From Promethearchaeota archaeon (GTDB lineage Archaea > Asgardarchaeota > Lokiarchaeia > Sigyniarchaeales > SOKP01): a stretch of 50,601 bases of DNA. Numbering within the stretch: position 1 is the stretch's first letter; each line of letters starts with the position of its first letter. The stretch is from NCBI GenBank assembly GCA_030606485.1, contig JAUWGH010000012.1:1-50601 (forward strand), written 5' to 3'. Shown here piece after piece: positions 1 to 8,470 of this stretch. The notes under the pieces were generated by a model. That model was not told the origin of the DNA and did not search any database. It worked only from the letters and a program-made list of their open reading frames with translations. The translations under genes were made by a program, and so were the position numbers.

Positions 1-858
1 AAGCATGGAATAATTTCGCCTCAAATGAGATATGATAAAGCAGGGGATTTTTTCCGCTTATCAAAACTTAAAGAAAAGTATTATTTCTTTATATCATATT
101 ACAAGGATGTCGTTGCCGAAGATGTACTCTTATGGGAAAAAGATTCATTCATTTTACCAAAAAAATATAATAATAAGTTTGTACTTTTCCATAGAGTATT
201 ACCTGATATTCAAATTGTTTGTTTCGATGATTTTAAAGATTTGACAACCGATTTCTGGAAGGATTATCTAAAAACATTAGGAGATCATGTTGTAATAGAG
301 CCAAAATTTGGATATGAATCAAGAAATATCGGTGCTGGAGCACCATTAATAGAAACTGAAAGAGGTTGGCTCATGTTATATCATTCTGTAGAGGATTCTA
401 ATAAAGGTAAGGTGTATCACGCAAGTGCCGCCCTCCTTGATAAAAACAATCCGTTTAATGTAATAGGACGACTTAAAGAACCTCTTTTTTCGCCAATCGA
501 AGATTTTGAAAAAGTTGGAGATGTAAATAATGTTGTTTTCCCCACAGGCACCGCAATATTTGGAGAGAGATTATATATTTATTATGGTGCCGCTGATAAG
601 AGAATAGCCGTAGCATCGGTAAATCTACATAAACTTCTTCACGAACTCTTGGCGTCTGAAGTAGAAGTTGGGATTGGATTTTTAGCAGGACAGATTTATA
701 ATCTTACATTTAAAGAAGAACAAAGTTTAACTCACCTTAAGAATTTATTGCATCAAAACGAAAAAGTTTTACTGATGGCAATTGGTTGGCTAACAAGGGA
801 AAATAAAGTTCTGTGTAGATTTGATTTAGATGAATTATTCATTAGATCTTTAAGGTAA
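1..858 (+). CDS. GH130 glycoside phosphorylase (5'-truncated) with C-terminal winged helix
   Basis: The frame is open to the left edge (KHGIISPQ precedes the first Met), so the N-terminus lies outside the window; 285 residues are visible. GH130 enzymes phosphorolyse beta-mannosides, releasing mannose 1-phosphate, or run the reaction in reverse. Visible family signatures are GAGAPLIETERGW, LYH and, later, FPTGTAIFG followed by YIYYGAADKRIAVA. The catalytic Asp of GH130 lies in the missing part or near the edge and cannot be checked. After the beta-propeller, about the last 67 residues (658-855) look like a DUF2582-type winged helix: GFLAGQIYNLT and then MAIGWLTRENKV. The two parts share one frame without a stop, so this is a fusion. 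The following gene is a GT4, which suggests a joint role in mannoside turnover. The family call is strong; the substrate is unknown. Confidence 0.88.
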   Translation, partial: KHGIISPQMRYDKAGDFFRLSKLKEKYYFFISYYKDVVAEDVLLWEKDSFILPKKYNNKFVLFHRVLPDIQIVCFDDFKDLTTDFWKDYLKTLGDHVVIEPKFGYESRNIGAGAPLIETERGWLMLYHSVEDSNKGKVYHASAALLDKNNPFNVIGRLKEPLFSPIEDFEKVGDVNNVVFPTGTAIFGERLYIYYGAADKRIAVASVNLHKLLHELLASEVEVGIGFLAGQIYNLTFKEEQSLTHLKNLLHQNEKVLLMAIGWLTRENKVLCRFDLDELFIRSLR

Positions 859-948
859 CTATTGACAAAAAATTATTTCAATTATCCAAAATCTTAAATT
901 TTTTAATATTTTAGTCTTTTCTTAAATTAATTTATCGAATTTCATATT

Positions 949-1074
949 ATGGAGCTTTTTTTCTGTATTATTAAAGATCAGACGTTTAATGTCATTGTAT
1001 TCAAAGAAATTGAACCTTATCCAATAAGATTAGGAACGATACCACCTAAAAATTTAAAAGTGTCAAGATTATAA
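949..1074 (+). CDS. Possible 41-residue small protein
   Basis: An ATG frame of 41 codons lies in the gap between the GH130 and GT4 genes. The peptide is of mixed composition (MELFFCIIKDQTFNV, then FKEIEPYPIRLGTIPPKNL) rather than the Lys/Asn/Phe-rich noise usual in AT-rich spacers. It has no recognised domain. It could be a genuine small protein or the remnant of a larger gene. Nothing decisive is visible upstream. Confidence 0.3.
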   Translation: MELFFCIIKDQTFNVIVFKEIEPYPIRLGTIPPKNLKVSRL

Positions 1075-1155
1075 GATAATTGTCCTATTTCTAATGAAAA
1101 AAGTAAATCCCATTTTTTTTGCTAAGATAAATTCATTTTTTAATTGTGATTTAGA

Positions 1156-3357
1156 ATGGAATCTAATTGGATCCTTTATATGGCCACATATCCTCCCAGA
1201 GAGTGTGGTATTGCTACTTTTACAAAAGATTTAATGACAGCAATGGATAAGAAATTTTCTCCTTTTATAAAATCAAAAATCCTCGTTATTAATAATAATA
1301 ACGATATTGATTATGAAAATATTGAAGATGTTTTATTTGATATTGCTGATAATGATATTTCAGCATATATAAAGGCTGCGAAAAAAGTAAATGAGATAGA
1401 TGCTATAAAGCTGATAAATATACAACACGAATTTGGTATTTTTGGTGGAGAATATGGAAATTATTTAATAAAATTTCTAGAAATTGTAAAAAAACCAGTC
1501 GTTATATCATTCCATACGGTTATCCCAAATCCAGAGGATAAATTAAAGAAAATAGTTCGTGAGCTAGCAAAAAAATCTTCTTATTTAGTTGTTATGACTA
1601 ACAAGGGGATCGATATTTTAAGAAAAGATTATGATATTAAAAGAGAGATAATTGTAATACCTCATGGAACGCCAACAGTGTCATTTGATGAGAGTATAAA
1701 AGAAAAAACAGTAATGGGTATCGATGATAAAATTGTATTATCGTCTTTTGGCCTTATTAACTCCGGAAAAGGTTGTGAATATGTAATTGAGTCGTTAACT
1801 GAGGTTGTTAAAAAATATCCTAATATTTTATATTTAATAATTGGCGAAACACATCCCGAAGTAAGGAAAAAAGAAGGAGAAAAGTATAGAAATTTTCTCG
1901 AGGAAAAAGTGAAGACGTTTAACCTTGAAAAAAATGTAAAATTCTATAATAGGTATATGACGCTAGAAGAAATAGTAAAATTTCTACTAGCAACGGATAT
2001 CTATATTTCTTCAAATCTGGATCCTGATCAGATTGTTAGTGGCACTTTGGCGTACGCAATAGCCTGTGGTAGAGCGATAATCTCTACACCTTTCATTTAT
2101 GCTAAAGATATTATTACACCTGAAAGAGGTCTTTTAGTAAAATTTAGAGATCCTAATTCATATACTAATGCTCTAATAAAAATATTATCAAATCCCCTCT
2201 TAAAAGAAGAAATGGAAAGAAACAATTATTCATTTTCTAGGTGCATGATTTGGCCAAATGTAGCAATATCTTATTATAATGTTTTCAAGCGAGTTATTCC
2301 TGATTTAGAAAAATGTGAAATGTCATATCCAGAAATCAAGTTTGATCATATTATGAATCTTACGGATGATTTTGGAATATTACAATTTGCAAATTATGCA
2401 AAACCAGATAAATTATCTGGATATACTCTAGATGACAATGCTCGAGCCTTGTTAGCTTGTACGCTATATTATAAGTTATTTAAAGATAATACTAAATTGA
2501 AATTGATGAAAATTTATCTGAATTTTATAAAATATGTCCACAAAAATGAAAATAAGTTGTACAATTTTGTTAATTACAATAAGATTGTAAATCTCGAACA
2601 TTGGAGCGAGGACGCCCATGGAAGAGCAATGATGGCTCTTGGTTATTTAATTGCTACAAAAAATATCCCAATGGAATTAAGAGTAGAGGCAGAACTGATT
2701 TTTGAAGATGCGAAAAAAGCTGTAGACAAGATTAGATCTCCAAGAGCAATTTCGTTTATTTTGATTGGACTCTATTTCTATAATGTAATAAAAAATTCTG
2801 AAGTCATTAGAATTAGAAAATTAGGCGATTATCTAGCCCAGCTCTATAAGGATTGTAATACTGAGAAATGGAACTGGTTCGAAAATTACCTTACTTATTC
2901 AAATAGTAAATTGCCTGAGGCTCTTTTTTTTTGCTATAAAATAACTAAAGATGACAAATATTTAATAATTGCCAAAGAATCTTTAGACTTTCTTATTTCT
3001 ATTTCGTTTAAAGACGGAAAATTTGCTCCTATTGGTCAGAACGGATGGTATCATAAAAATGGCTATAATGCTAGTCATGATCAACAGCCAGTTGATGCTG
3101 CTTCAATGGTACAAACATTGAGCGTTGCATATGATACCACTAAAGACAATAGGTATATGAAACTTGCAATCGACACATTTAATTGGTTCTTTGGAAAAAA
3201 CTCTCTGAATCAAGAAGTTTATAACAATTTAACGGGTGGTTGCCACGATGGTATTGGAGAGCATTCTCTAAACATGAATCAAGGGGCTGAATCATCAATT
3301 TCTTATTTGCTTGCTAGACTTTCACTTCAAATATCAAAAGGTTCTATTGCTTTTTAG
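1156..3357 (+). CDS. GT4 glycosyltransferase fused to an alpha/alpha-barrel glycosidase-like domain
   Basis: Two domains are visible in 733 residues. Residues 1-390 form a GT-B glycosyltransferase of family 4: ECGIATFTKDL near residue 17 (acceptor-side loop), IQHEFGIFGGEYG near 99, SFGLINSGKG near 198, and SGTLAYAIACGRAIISTP near 293 in place of the usual EX7E segment. From about 395 to the end the chain looks like an (alpha/alpha)-barrel, with TDDFGILQF, DDNARALL, HWSEDAHGRAMMALG, SHDQQPVDAASM and HDGIGEHSLN. Acidic and His residues cluster there as in glycosidase-like toroids. Bacterial relatives of this two-domain type often sit beside GH130 genes, as here. Role inferred: polymerising or remodelling a mannose-containing glycan in the cytosol. 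Donor and acceptor are not known; no signal peptide or membrane segment is visible. Confidence 0.85.
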   Translation: MESNWILYMATYPPRECGIATFTKDLMTAMDKKFSPFIKSKILVINNNNDIDYENIEDVLFDIADNDISAYIKAAKKVNEIDAIKLINIQHEFGIFGGEYGNYLIKFLEIVKKPVVISFHTVIPNPEDKLKKIVRELAKKSSYLVVMTNKGIDILRKDYDIKREIIVIPHGTPTVSFDESIKEKTVMGIDDKIVLSSFGLINSGKGCEYVIESLTEVVKKYPNILYLIIGETHPEVRKKEGEKYRNFLEEKVKTFNLEKNVKFYNRYMTLEEIVKFLLATDIYISSNLDPDQIVSGTLAYAIACGRAIISTPFIYAKDIITPERGLLVKFRDPNSYTNALIKILSNPLLKEEMERNNYSFSRCMIWPNVAISYYNVFKRVIPDLEKCEMSYPEIKFDHIMNLTDDFGILQFANYAKPDKLSGYTLDDNARALLACTLYYKLFKDNTKLKLMKIYLNFIKYVHKNENKLYNFVNYNKIVNLEHWSEDAHGRAMMALGYLIATKNIPMELRVEAELIFEDAKKAVDKIRSPRAISFILIGLYFYNVIKNSEVIRIRKLGDYLAQLYKDCNTEKWNWFENYLTYSNSKLPEALFFCYKITKDDKYLIIAKESLDFLISISFKDGKFAPIGQNGWYHKNGYNASHDQQPVDAASMVQTLSVAYDTTKDNRYMKLAIDTFNWFFGKNSLNQEVYNNLTGGCHDGIGEHSLNMNQGAESSISYLLARLSLQISKGSIAF

Positions 3358-3386
3358 TATTTATGAACAATAACCGTTTCACGAAC

Positions 3387-3398
3387 AAAAAAAAAAAA
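3387..3398 (-). terminator. T12 run downstream of the GPH transporter
   Basis: A run of 12 A on the plus strand (12 T on the minus strand) lies just past the stop of the minus-strand transporter. Archaeal RNA polymerase terminates at such T-runs without needing a strong hairpin. It lies between two convergent genes. Confidence 0.5.
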
Positions 3399-3417
3399 GA
3401 ATTAATTTTTAATATAT

Positions 3418-4779
3418 TTATTTAGTTTTTTCCCAGTCGAAATCGAGTTTGATGTATTTTCTAGTATAAAGATAAGCCACAATTAATATTATAGAACATA
3501 TCGGCCCCCATAATACTAAGCCCAAACTATAAGTTAGAGGTCCTACACTAATATCAGGAAGTGATGAAATAGCAACACCAAGGATAAACACTCCAAAAGC
3601 TTGGAATAAATTAAGAATTATAGAAGGAAAGCCAGCATAAACTCCTGCCTTTAAATTCCCTGTGTCTTTTTCATCATCCTCAGCAAGATCAGCATATATG
3701 ATGTAAGGAAATAAGCCCCAACCTCCCAATATTGCAGCGATACCAATAATAAAAATTAATCCGAATACTAAATTGACAGCAATTGGTAATAGACCTACTA
3801 GTGTTAGGGGAAGAAATACAATCCCAAAGAGAATGATAATTAGAAGAGTTGGTTTTTTACCTCTTTTCTCTATTAATTTTCTCCATATATAAAAGAAAAT
3901 CAAAACACCAATAATAAAACTTACAGCAACAAGTAAATATTCAAATGTACCAAAATTTAACACAACTTGAGTGTAGGTTAACATCACAGTAGATATCTGG
4001 GACCAGGCTAAGCTTGAGATCCCTATCATAAGAATGACTTTTAGGAAATTCTTATTTTTTACGATGATTTTAATAGTTTCCTTTAAATTAGTATCGATCT
4101 CCAAATGTGGCTCTGTTGGCATTAGAAAGGCGACTGTATAGAATAAAACCATTACAATAACTCCAAATAATATTGTAAGTATTAAAAAAATTGATGGCAT
4201 AGGAGCATTTATATTAGTTTCTAAATCGCTAACAAAACTTGTTAAAACAAGCATTGACATAAGTATCATGATTGCATTTCCGATATAATTGAAATAATTC
4301 TGGAATTGTGAAACTTTAGGACGTGATTTAACTTCAAATTGCTCAGGCATCCAAGCTTGATATACTGTTGTCATAGAATAACCTATCTTAAAGACAATGT
4401 CCCAAATTAAAAACCATAAAAATAAAGCAATCTTATCATTAAGATCAGGTAAGATTAAAGATGGTAATAATAAAGCAATAAAGGAAATTGTCAGTAAGGG
4501 AGTAATTATTATTATCCATGGCTTTCTTCTTCCCCACCGAGTATATTTTGCATCACTAACCCATCCTAAGAAAAATTGACCTAAACCTATTACAATGAAT
4601 CCGATGGCTTGGGCAGAAGTGACAAGAATTGCTGGAACTCCAAAACCTACATAATAAAGAGTGAATAAAGCAAAACCTTCAATTCCAAGAACCATTGCTG
4701 AGCTGAGTCTTGCTGATCCATAAAATAGCATTTTACCTGTAGAGCTTTTACTCCTTTCGAAATCATTTACTTCGTTCAT
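3418..4779 (-). CDS. GPH-family (MelB-like) sugar:cation symporter
   Basis: The 453-residue membrane protein has about 12 hydrophobic segments. The conserved loop between helices 2 and 3, GWVSDAKYTRWGRRKP (residues 72-87), is diagnostic of the MFS_2/glycoside-pentoside-hexuronide family, as is the later AWMPEQF segment before the cytoplasmic loop. Members import glycosides with Na+ or H+. It converges on the GT4 gene from the opposite strand, so it is not in one operon with the GH130 and GT4 genes. The position still suggests it could bring in a glycoside used by them (inference). The first Met is preceded by an AT-rich promoter region and starts a sensible short cytoplasmic tail. The transported sugar cannot be told from the sequence. 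Confidence 0.88.
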   Translation of the reverse strand: MNEVNDFERSKSSTGKMLFYGSARLSSAMVLGIEGFALFTLYYVGFGVPAILVTSAQAIGFIVIGLGQFFLGWVSDAKYTRWGRRKPWIIIITPLLTISFIALLLPSLILPDLNDKIALFLWFLIWDIVFKIGYSMTTVYQAWMPEQFEVKSRPKVSQFQNYFNYIGNAIMILMSMLVLTSFVSDLETNINAPMPSIFLILTILFGVIVMVLFYTVAFLMPTEPHLEIDTNLKETIKIIVKNKNFLKVILMIGISSLAWSQISTVMLTYTQVVLNFGTFEYLLVAVSFIIGVLIFFYIWRKLIEKRGKKPTLLIIILFGIVFLPLTLVGLLPIAVNLVFGLIFIIGIAAILGGWGLFPYIIYADLAEDDEKDTGNLKAGVYAGFPSIILNLFQAFGVFILGVAISSLPDISVGPLTYSLGLVLWGPICSIILIVAYLYTRKYIKLDFDWEKTK

Positions 4780-4894
4780 AATTTTTACCTAAATTTATTT
4801 TAAAAAGTAACGAAATATAATAGGAATGAAGTTATATAAATAATTTTCAATTTTAGAATTTTAAAATTAGAAAACATTAATGAGGCTTATTGGT

Positions 4895-5905
4895 TTATTC
4901 TTCATTTTTCTCTTCATGCCATCCCAGATCAGATAAAATATCTTTAAATTGTTCATTTTCTTCTATTTCAAATTCAGCATCGTACTCAGAAGCAAGATCA
5001 AATTCATTAAAACCTTGAGGGGGTTCAAAGCTCTGATAATTAAAGCTTTCTTCAGGAATCTTTTGTTCAATTTCAGGAACTGGTTCTGTAAGGGGCGCTT
5101 CTTCTGGAATTATTTCTTCTGATACAATTTCTTGTTCAATTTCCATAGGTGTATAATCATCAAGAGGAATTGGAGGCACTTCATCCCCATATACCTTAAT
5201 TCCATATAGTTCCTCAGATTCTCGTGCTTTATCGATGGCTTCTACTTTTTCTTCGGCAGTTATTGGAACTGTTTTTCCTTCTTCTGGGATTTTCATCATC
5301 ATAGACTGAGGAATGGAGACTATATTATTTTGAACTATTTCCTCCTCCTCTCCTTCAGCACCCCATGATTTTAAAAATTGTAGAGTCGCTTCTATTGCTT
5401 TTTGATCTTCTTTAGCAGATGGTTTTAATATTCCTACTCCCTTTTCTGCTTGTATTTTTTCCTTTTCTGCTTGCATTTTCATTAATTCTTCTTCTTCAAG
5501 ATTTATTGCCATTTCCGTTACTTCTCCACCTGAAATTAATTCATTAATTTTCCGGGCGATTTCTCTCAAATAACCCATATAATAACCGATTTTTAATACG
5601 TTCTCTAACGCTCCGAAAATAATATATTCATCATTTACAGCCATTAATATACCATAACCTTTCTCATTGTGGAGTAGGATTTCTCTTAAGGCTCCATGTT
5701 CTACAGATTGACTTAAACGAATTCCGAGATCGATTAAAGCTGTGCTTGATGCAGAAATTGCGTCTGCATCTAATTCGGCTGATTTTGCTGAAGCGACTTT
5801 CATTCCAATACGTGATAGTACAGATAACTGTTCAAGATCTGTTTTCTTCTCTTCTATTTGAAGGATTTCCATGAGTCTATTCTGAATTTGTGGAGAAATC
5901 GACAT
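4895..5905 (-). CDS. Roadblock/LC7-domain protein with long acidic tail
   Basis: Residues about 19-125 carry a Roadblock/LC7 fold: an N-terminal helix, then VLSRIGMKVASAKSAELDAD, then EHGALREILLHNEKGYGIL and the final helix MGYLREIARKINEL. Roadblock proteins dimerise and act as scaffolds or regulators of small GTPases (MglB, Ragulator); Asgard genomes hold many. The remaining 200 residues are low in hydrophobics and rich in Glu, Pro and Ile (for example EEIIPEEAPLTEPVPEIEQ), so they are probably disordered, with a short amphipathic end FKDILSDLGWHEE that could be a binding motif. A partner GTPase cannot be named; a Rab-like GTPase is encoded near 34.3 kb. The domain call is good; the tail has no recognised family. 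Confidence 0.8.
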   Translation of the reverse strand: MSISPQIQNRLMEILQIEEKKTDLEQLSVLSRIGMKVASAKSAELDADAISASSTALIDLGIRLSQSVEHGALREILLHNEKGYGILMAVNDEYIIFGALENVLKIGYYMGYLREIARKINELISGGEVTEMAINLEEEELMKMQAEKEKIQAEKGVGILKPSAKEDQKAIEATLQFLKSWGAEGEEEEIVQNNIVSIPQSMMMKIPEEGKTVPITAEEKVEAIDKARESEELYGIKVYGDEVPPIPLDDYTPMEIEQEIVSEEIIPEEAPLTEPVPEIEQKIPEESFNYQSFEPPQGFNEFDLASEYDAEFEIEENEQFKDILSDLGWHEEKNEE

Positions 5906-6000
5906 TCTTTTCTAAAAGGTATTAATTATTTAATTTTACTATTTATACAAATAATAACTAATTTTAATTAATTTTTGTTTTTTATAAATTTATTAATTTT

Positions 6001-6720
6001 CTATAAAAAATTCTTAATATCTTTAAATTTTTCAAGTTTTTTCTTAAGTGAGTAATTACTTATAGTAAAAATTATATTTTCGATATTTTTAACTACATCC
6101 TTTGGGCTTACGTAGTTAGTATCAATAATTGAGAGATTTTTGTTCTTCTTTTCATTAGCAAGTAGAAATTCATTATAATATTTTGAAACTTTTAAGAGAT
6201 AATCATAATCTCTCTCATGCCATTTTTTTCTTTGTATTTCTGCTTTATTTTGTTCCTTAAAAGATAATCTCCCCCTTGAAATTATTCGTTTCATAATTAC
6301 ATTTACATCAGCATGAAGATAAATTATATGTTCTTTTTTAACCCAATCGATTGATTTGTACAAATCATATATTAATTTATAATCTTTGGGAACCATCTCT
6401 AAAGCTTTGGAATATATTAATACACAAATTGGAGTTCGATCTAAAATTACTACTTTATTATTGTTTTTTTTTAAATAACTTTTAAGACGAGTATTTCGCT
6501 TTATTAATTGCTGCAGAAAGAATATTTCTCCACGAAAAGCAATCTCCTTTTTGATTGAGCCTAATGGATATGTAGGATTTTTAACAATATATCTTTCGTG
6601 ATAAAATTTGAATGTATTATCTTTAGAATATTTATCTTCTAAAATAGAAAATATAGTGGTTTTGCCGACTCCGTGAGCTCCCGCTATTGAAAAAATGAAA
6701 TTATTATTCCCTGCCCGCAT
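6001..6720 (-). CDS. P-loop nucleoside/nucleotide kinase-like ATPase
   Basis: The 239-residue protein opens with a Walker A motif GAHGVGKTT (14-22). It has a DRTP motif at 94-97 in the position where deoxynucleoside kinases have their DRS/DRT signature, and an Arg-rich lid region near RIISRGRLSF. Overall it resembles the thymidylate kinase/deoxynucleoside kinase group or the related AAA_28 ATPases. Reaction inferred: phosphate transfer from ATP to a nucleoside, nucleotide or other small metabolite. It lies 22 bp downstream of the CPBP-like gene on the same strand, so the two are probably co-transcribed. The last 30 residues are Lys-rich. The substrate is not evident. Confidence 0.65.
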   Translation of the reverse strand: MRAGNNNFIFSIAGAHGVGKTTIFSILEDKYSKDNTFKFYHERYIVKNPTYPLGSIKKEIAFRGEIFFLQQLIKRNTRLKSYLKKNNNKVVILDRTPICVLIYSKALEMVPKDYKLIYDLYKSIDWVKKEHIIYLHADVNVIMKRIISRGRLSFKEQNKAEIQRKKWHERDYDYLLKVSKYYNEFLLANEKKNKNLSIIDTNYVSPKDVVKNIENIIFTISNYSLKKKLEKFKDIKNFL

Positions 6721-6742
6721 TTTTTTTGATGTTTAAATAGAA

Positions 6743-7732
6743 TTAAATTAAAATCATAATAAATGTTATAAATGTATAAATGCCATTAGCAGAAATAGTA
6801 GAAAATAGATTCCGATTGGATATTTCGAAAATTAAGCCTAAAATAACATTATTTAAGAAGTAAATAATAACTAAACCCATATCAAAAGTGAAAAATAAAA
6901 ATAAAACTGAATACATTAAACTTACGATTAAAATAATATATATTCTTTGTGTTAGTTGAGAACCAAGTTTTGTGATTAATCCATTGTATAAAACTCCACG
7001 GAATGTTATCTCTGTACCAAGAACATCCAACATTAATAAAGATAATATTAAGATCTTATATAAAAGAGAGGAGCTCCTTATAATTGTGTATTGTTCAGAT
7101 AAACTCTCTGGTGGAGCAAAAATAGTCCAACCTATTGATACAAAGAACTCATTGATAAAAAAAGAAAATTCAGCCATTATATAAACCATAAAGGCTCCAA
7201 TTATGCCAATTAATAATGCAATAAGTATTTTTTTTCTCTCATAATTTAATCCAAGTTTTGAAATTTTGTGTTTCTTCGAGTATATGTAAGACAACGGATA
7301 TATAATTAAGATTGCTCCGGGAATTTGACTTAATGTAATAGCTTCAATAGTAATTGGAAATTCAGTACCTGCAGAAGGTCCTTGAAGTATAAAAAAAAGC
7401 GTAATAATACCAATTTTTGCAAATAAAAACAAAACTAAACTATTAAAGAAGACATTTATTGCTTCACGAAATTTCCATTGATCCTTTTGAAGTATAAATT
7501 TATCAGAGAGCTCGAGTTTCTTTCCAGTGAATATTAAATATGATTTTTCTTTTTTTTTTCCCTCCTCCATTATATCAATTGGTAAATCCTCTAAAACCGT
7601 ATCACATATAGGACATTGTTTGAGGATTTTTGAGGAAATAATTGAGCCACATTTTGAACATTTTCTTTCAAGGGTTTTCCCTTTAGATGTAGTTAAGGTC
7701 TCTTTTTTTTCCTTGCTCTTCTCATCAGACAT
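6743..7732 (-). CDS. Zinc-ribbon CPBP-family membrane protein, probably catalytically dead
   Basis: An N-terminal zinc ribbon (Cys25, Cys28, Cys40, Cys43) is followed by a linker and about eight membrane segments of the CPBP (CAAX protease/bacteriocin-processing) type. The family's first motif, EExxxR, is here TEITFRG near residue 238, so the first Glu is Thr. The conserved His of the second motif (usually FxxxH) and the His of the last motif appear as Phe (SVLFLFF) and Asn (SANGIYTF). Active members use these residues for a metal-dependent protease, so this protein is probably a pseudoprotease or a membrane chaperone/receptor. A divergent 350-bp spacer separates it from a Roadblock gene; the P-loop kinase follows in the same direction. 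Confidence 0.7.
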   Translation of the reverse strand: MSDEKSKEKKETLTTSKGKTLERKCSKCGSIISSKILKQCPICDTVLEDLPIDIMEEGKKKEKSYLIFTGKKLELSDKFILQKDQWKFREAINVFFNSLVLFLFAKIGIITLFFILQGPSAGTEFPITIEAITLSQIPGAILIIYPLSYIYSKKHKISKLGLNYERKKILIALLIGIIGAFMVYIMAEFSFFINEFFVSIGWTIFAPPESLSEQYTIIRSSSLLYKILILSLLMLDVLGTEITFRGVLYNGLITKLGSQLTQRIYIILIVSLMYSVLFLFFTFDMGLVIIYFLNNVILGLIFEISNRNLFSTISANGIYTFITFIMILI

Positions 7733-8082
7733 TGTAATATTTCTCTTAAAAATTCTTATAATAAATTAAAGCAAATATATTATTTATAATATTAATATTA
7801 TAAATTAAATTTACCGTCTAGTCTCAAACGGATTAATATTGAATATTGCCTAATAAATCAGAGTGAGTTTATCTCATTTATTATATTTCAGATCGAACTT
7901 ATAAGAAAATAGATATTTGAAATAAAAATATAGTATTCATAAGGAAAAAATATAACAGTTTTTTTAAATCTTAACTAATCCTTAACGCAATAATTAAATA
8001 TCAAGCATTTTTTTTATTTTTAGGCAAATTTAAAATTAACAAAATTAAATTTTTCATAGTTATATTCCTAGGAAAAAGAAAT
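7733..8082. other. Divergent intergenic region, 350 bp
   Basis: This gene-free stretch lies between the divergently oriented CPBP-like and Roadblock genes and must hold both promoters. It is very AT-rich. It contains one perfect palindrome (listed separately) and several TATA-like tracts such as TTTAAAATTAA near 8031. I see no small coding frame with convincing composition in it. Confidence 0.5.
7783..7804. promoter_or_regulatory. Perfect 22-bp palindrome, possible operator
   Basis: The half-site TTTATAATATT is followed at once by its exact reverse complement. It lies about 50 bp upstream of the CPBP-like gene start. A perfect 11+11 dyad fits a dimeric repressor site, but the sequence contains only A and T, which makes chance palindromes more likely in this genome. 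Confidence 0.25.
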
Positions 8083-8457
8083 TTGAAAGAACTTGAGTCG
8101 ATCTTAAAAAAATTAATAACTTCAGTACCGGAAATTGAAGCCGCTGCAATTGTCTCAATGGAGGGATTCCCAATAGCGAGTGCTCTTCCAGCAGGTATAG
8201 ACGATGCAAAAATTAGTGCAATGACAGCAGCTATACTTTCACTTGGGGAAGTAGCAGTGCAAGAAAGGAATATGGGTAAACTAGAGCTGACTTTTATAGA
8301 AGGAGAGGATGGTTTTATAATTACAAGAGCTGCTGGTAAAACTGCTGCGTTAACAATAGCGACATCTTCTGAGATCACACGAGGGCTAATCTTTTTAGAA
8401 TGTAAAAGAACATGTGAAAAAATCGAAGAAATTCTTAAAAAAAGAGAGAACCAATAA
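8083..8457 (+). CDS. Single-domain Roadblock/LC7 protein
   Basis: The 124 residues are almost exactly one Roadblock/LC7 domain: helix LESILKKLITSVPEIEAAAIV, then the signature turn SMEGFPIASALP, a central helix DDAKISAMTAAILSLGEVAV, the strand pair LELTFIEGEDGFIITRA, and the C-terminal helix. This matches MglB-like and archaeal Roadblock proteins that dimerise and regulate small GTPases. The start is a TTG; the codon run begins TTGAAAGAACTT and no in-frame ATG gives the first helix. It is transcribed away from the CPBP-like gene. Which GTPase it serves is unknown; the window has one Rab-like candidate. Confidence 0.88.
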   Translation: MKELESILKKLITSVPEIEAAAIVSMEGFPIASALPAGIDDAKISAMTAAILSLGEVAVQERNMGKLELTFIEGEDGFIITRAAGKTAALTIATSSEITRGLIFLECKRTCEKIEEILKKRENQ

Positions 8458-8470
8458 TATAAGTTATTCT

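Noticed and set aside
32-244. Overlapping 70-codon frame inside the GH130 gene
   Set aside because: It reads Ile/Ser/Tyr-rich text in another frame of a clear GH130 coding region.
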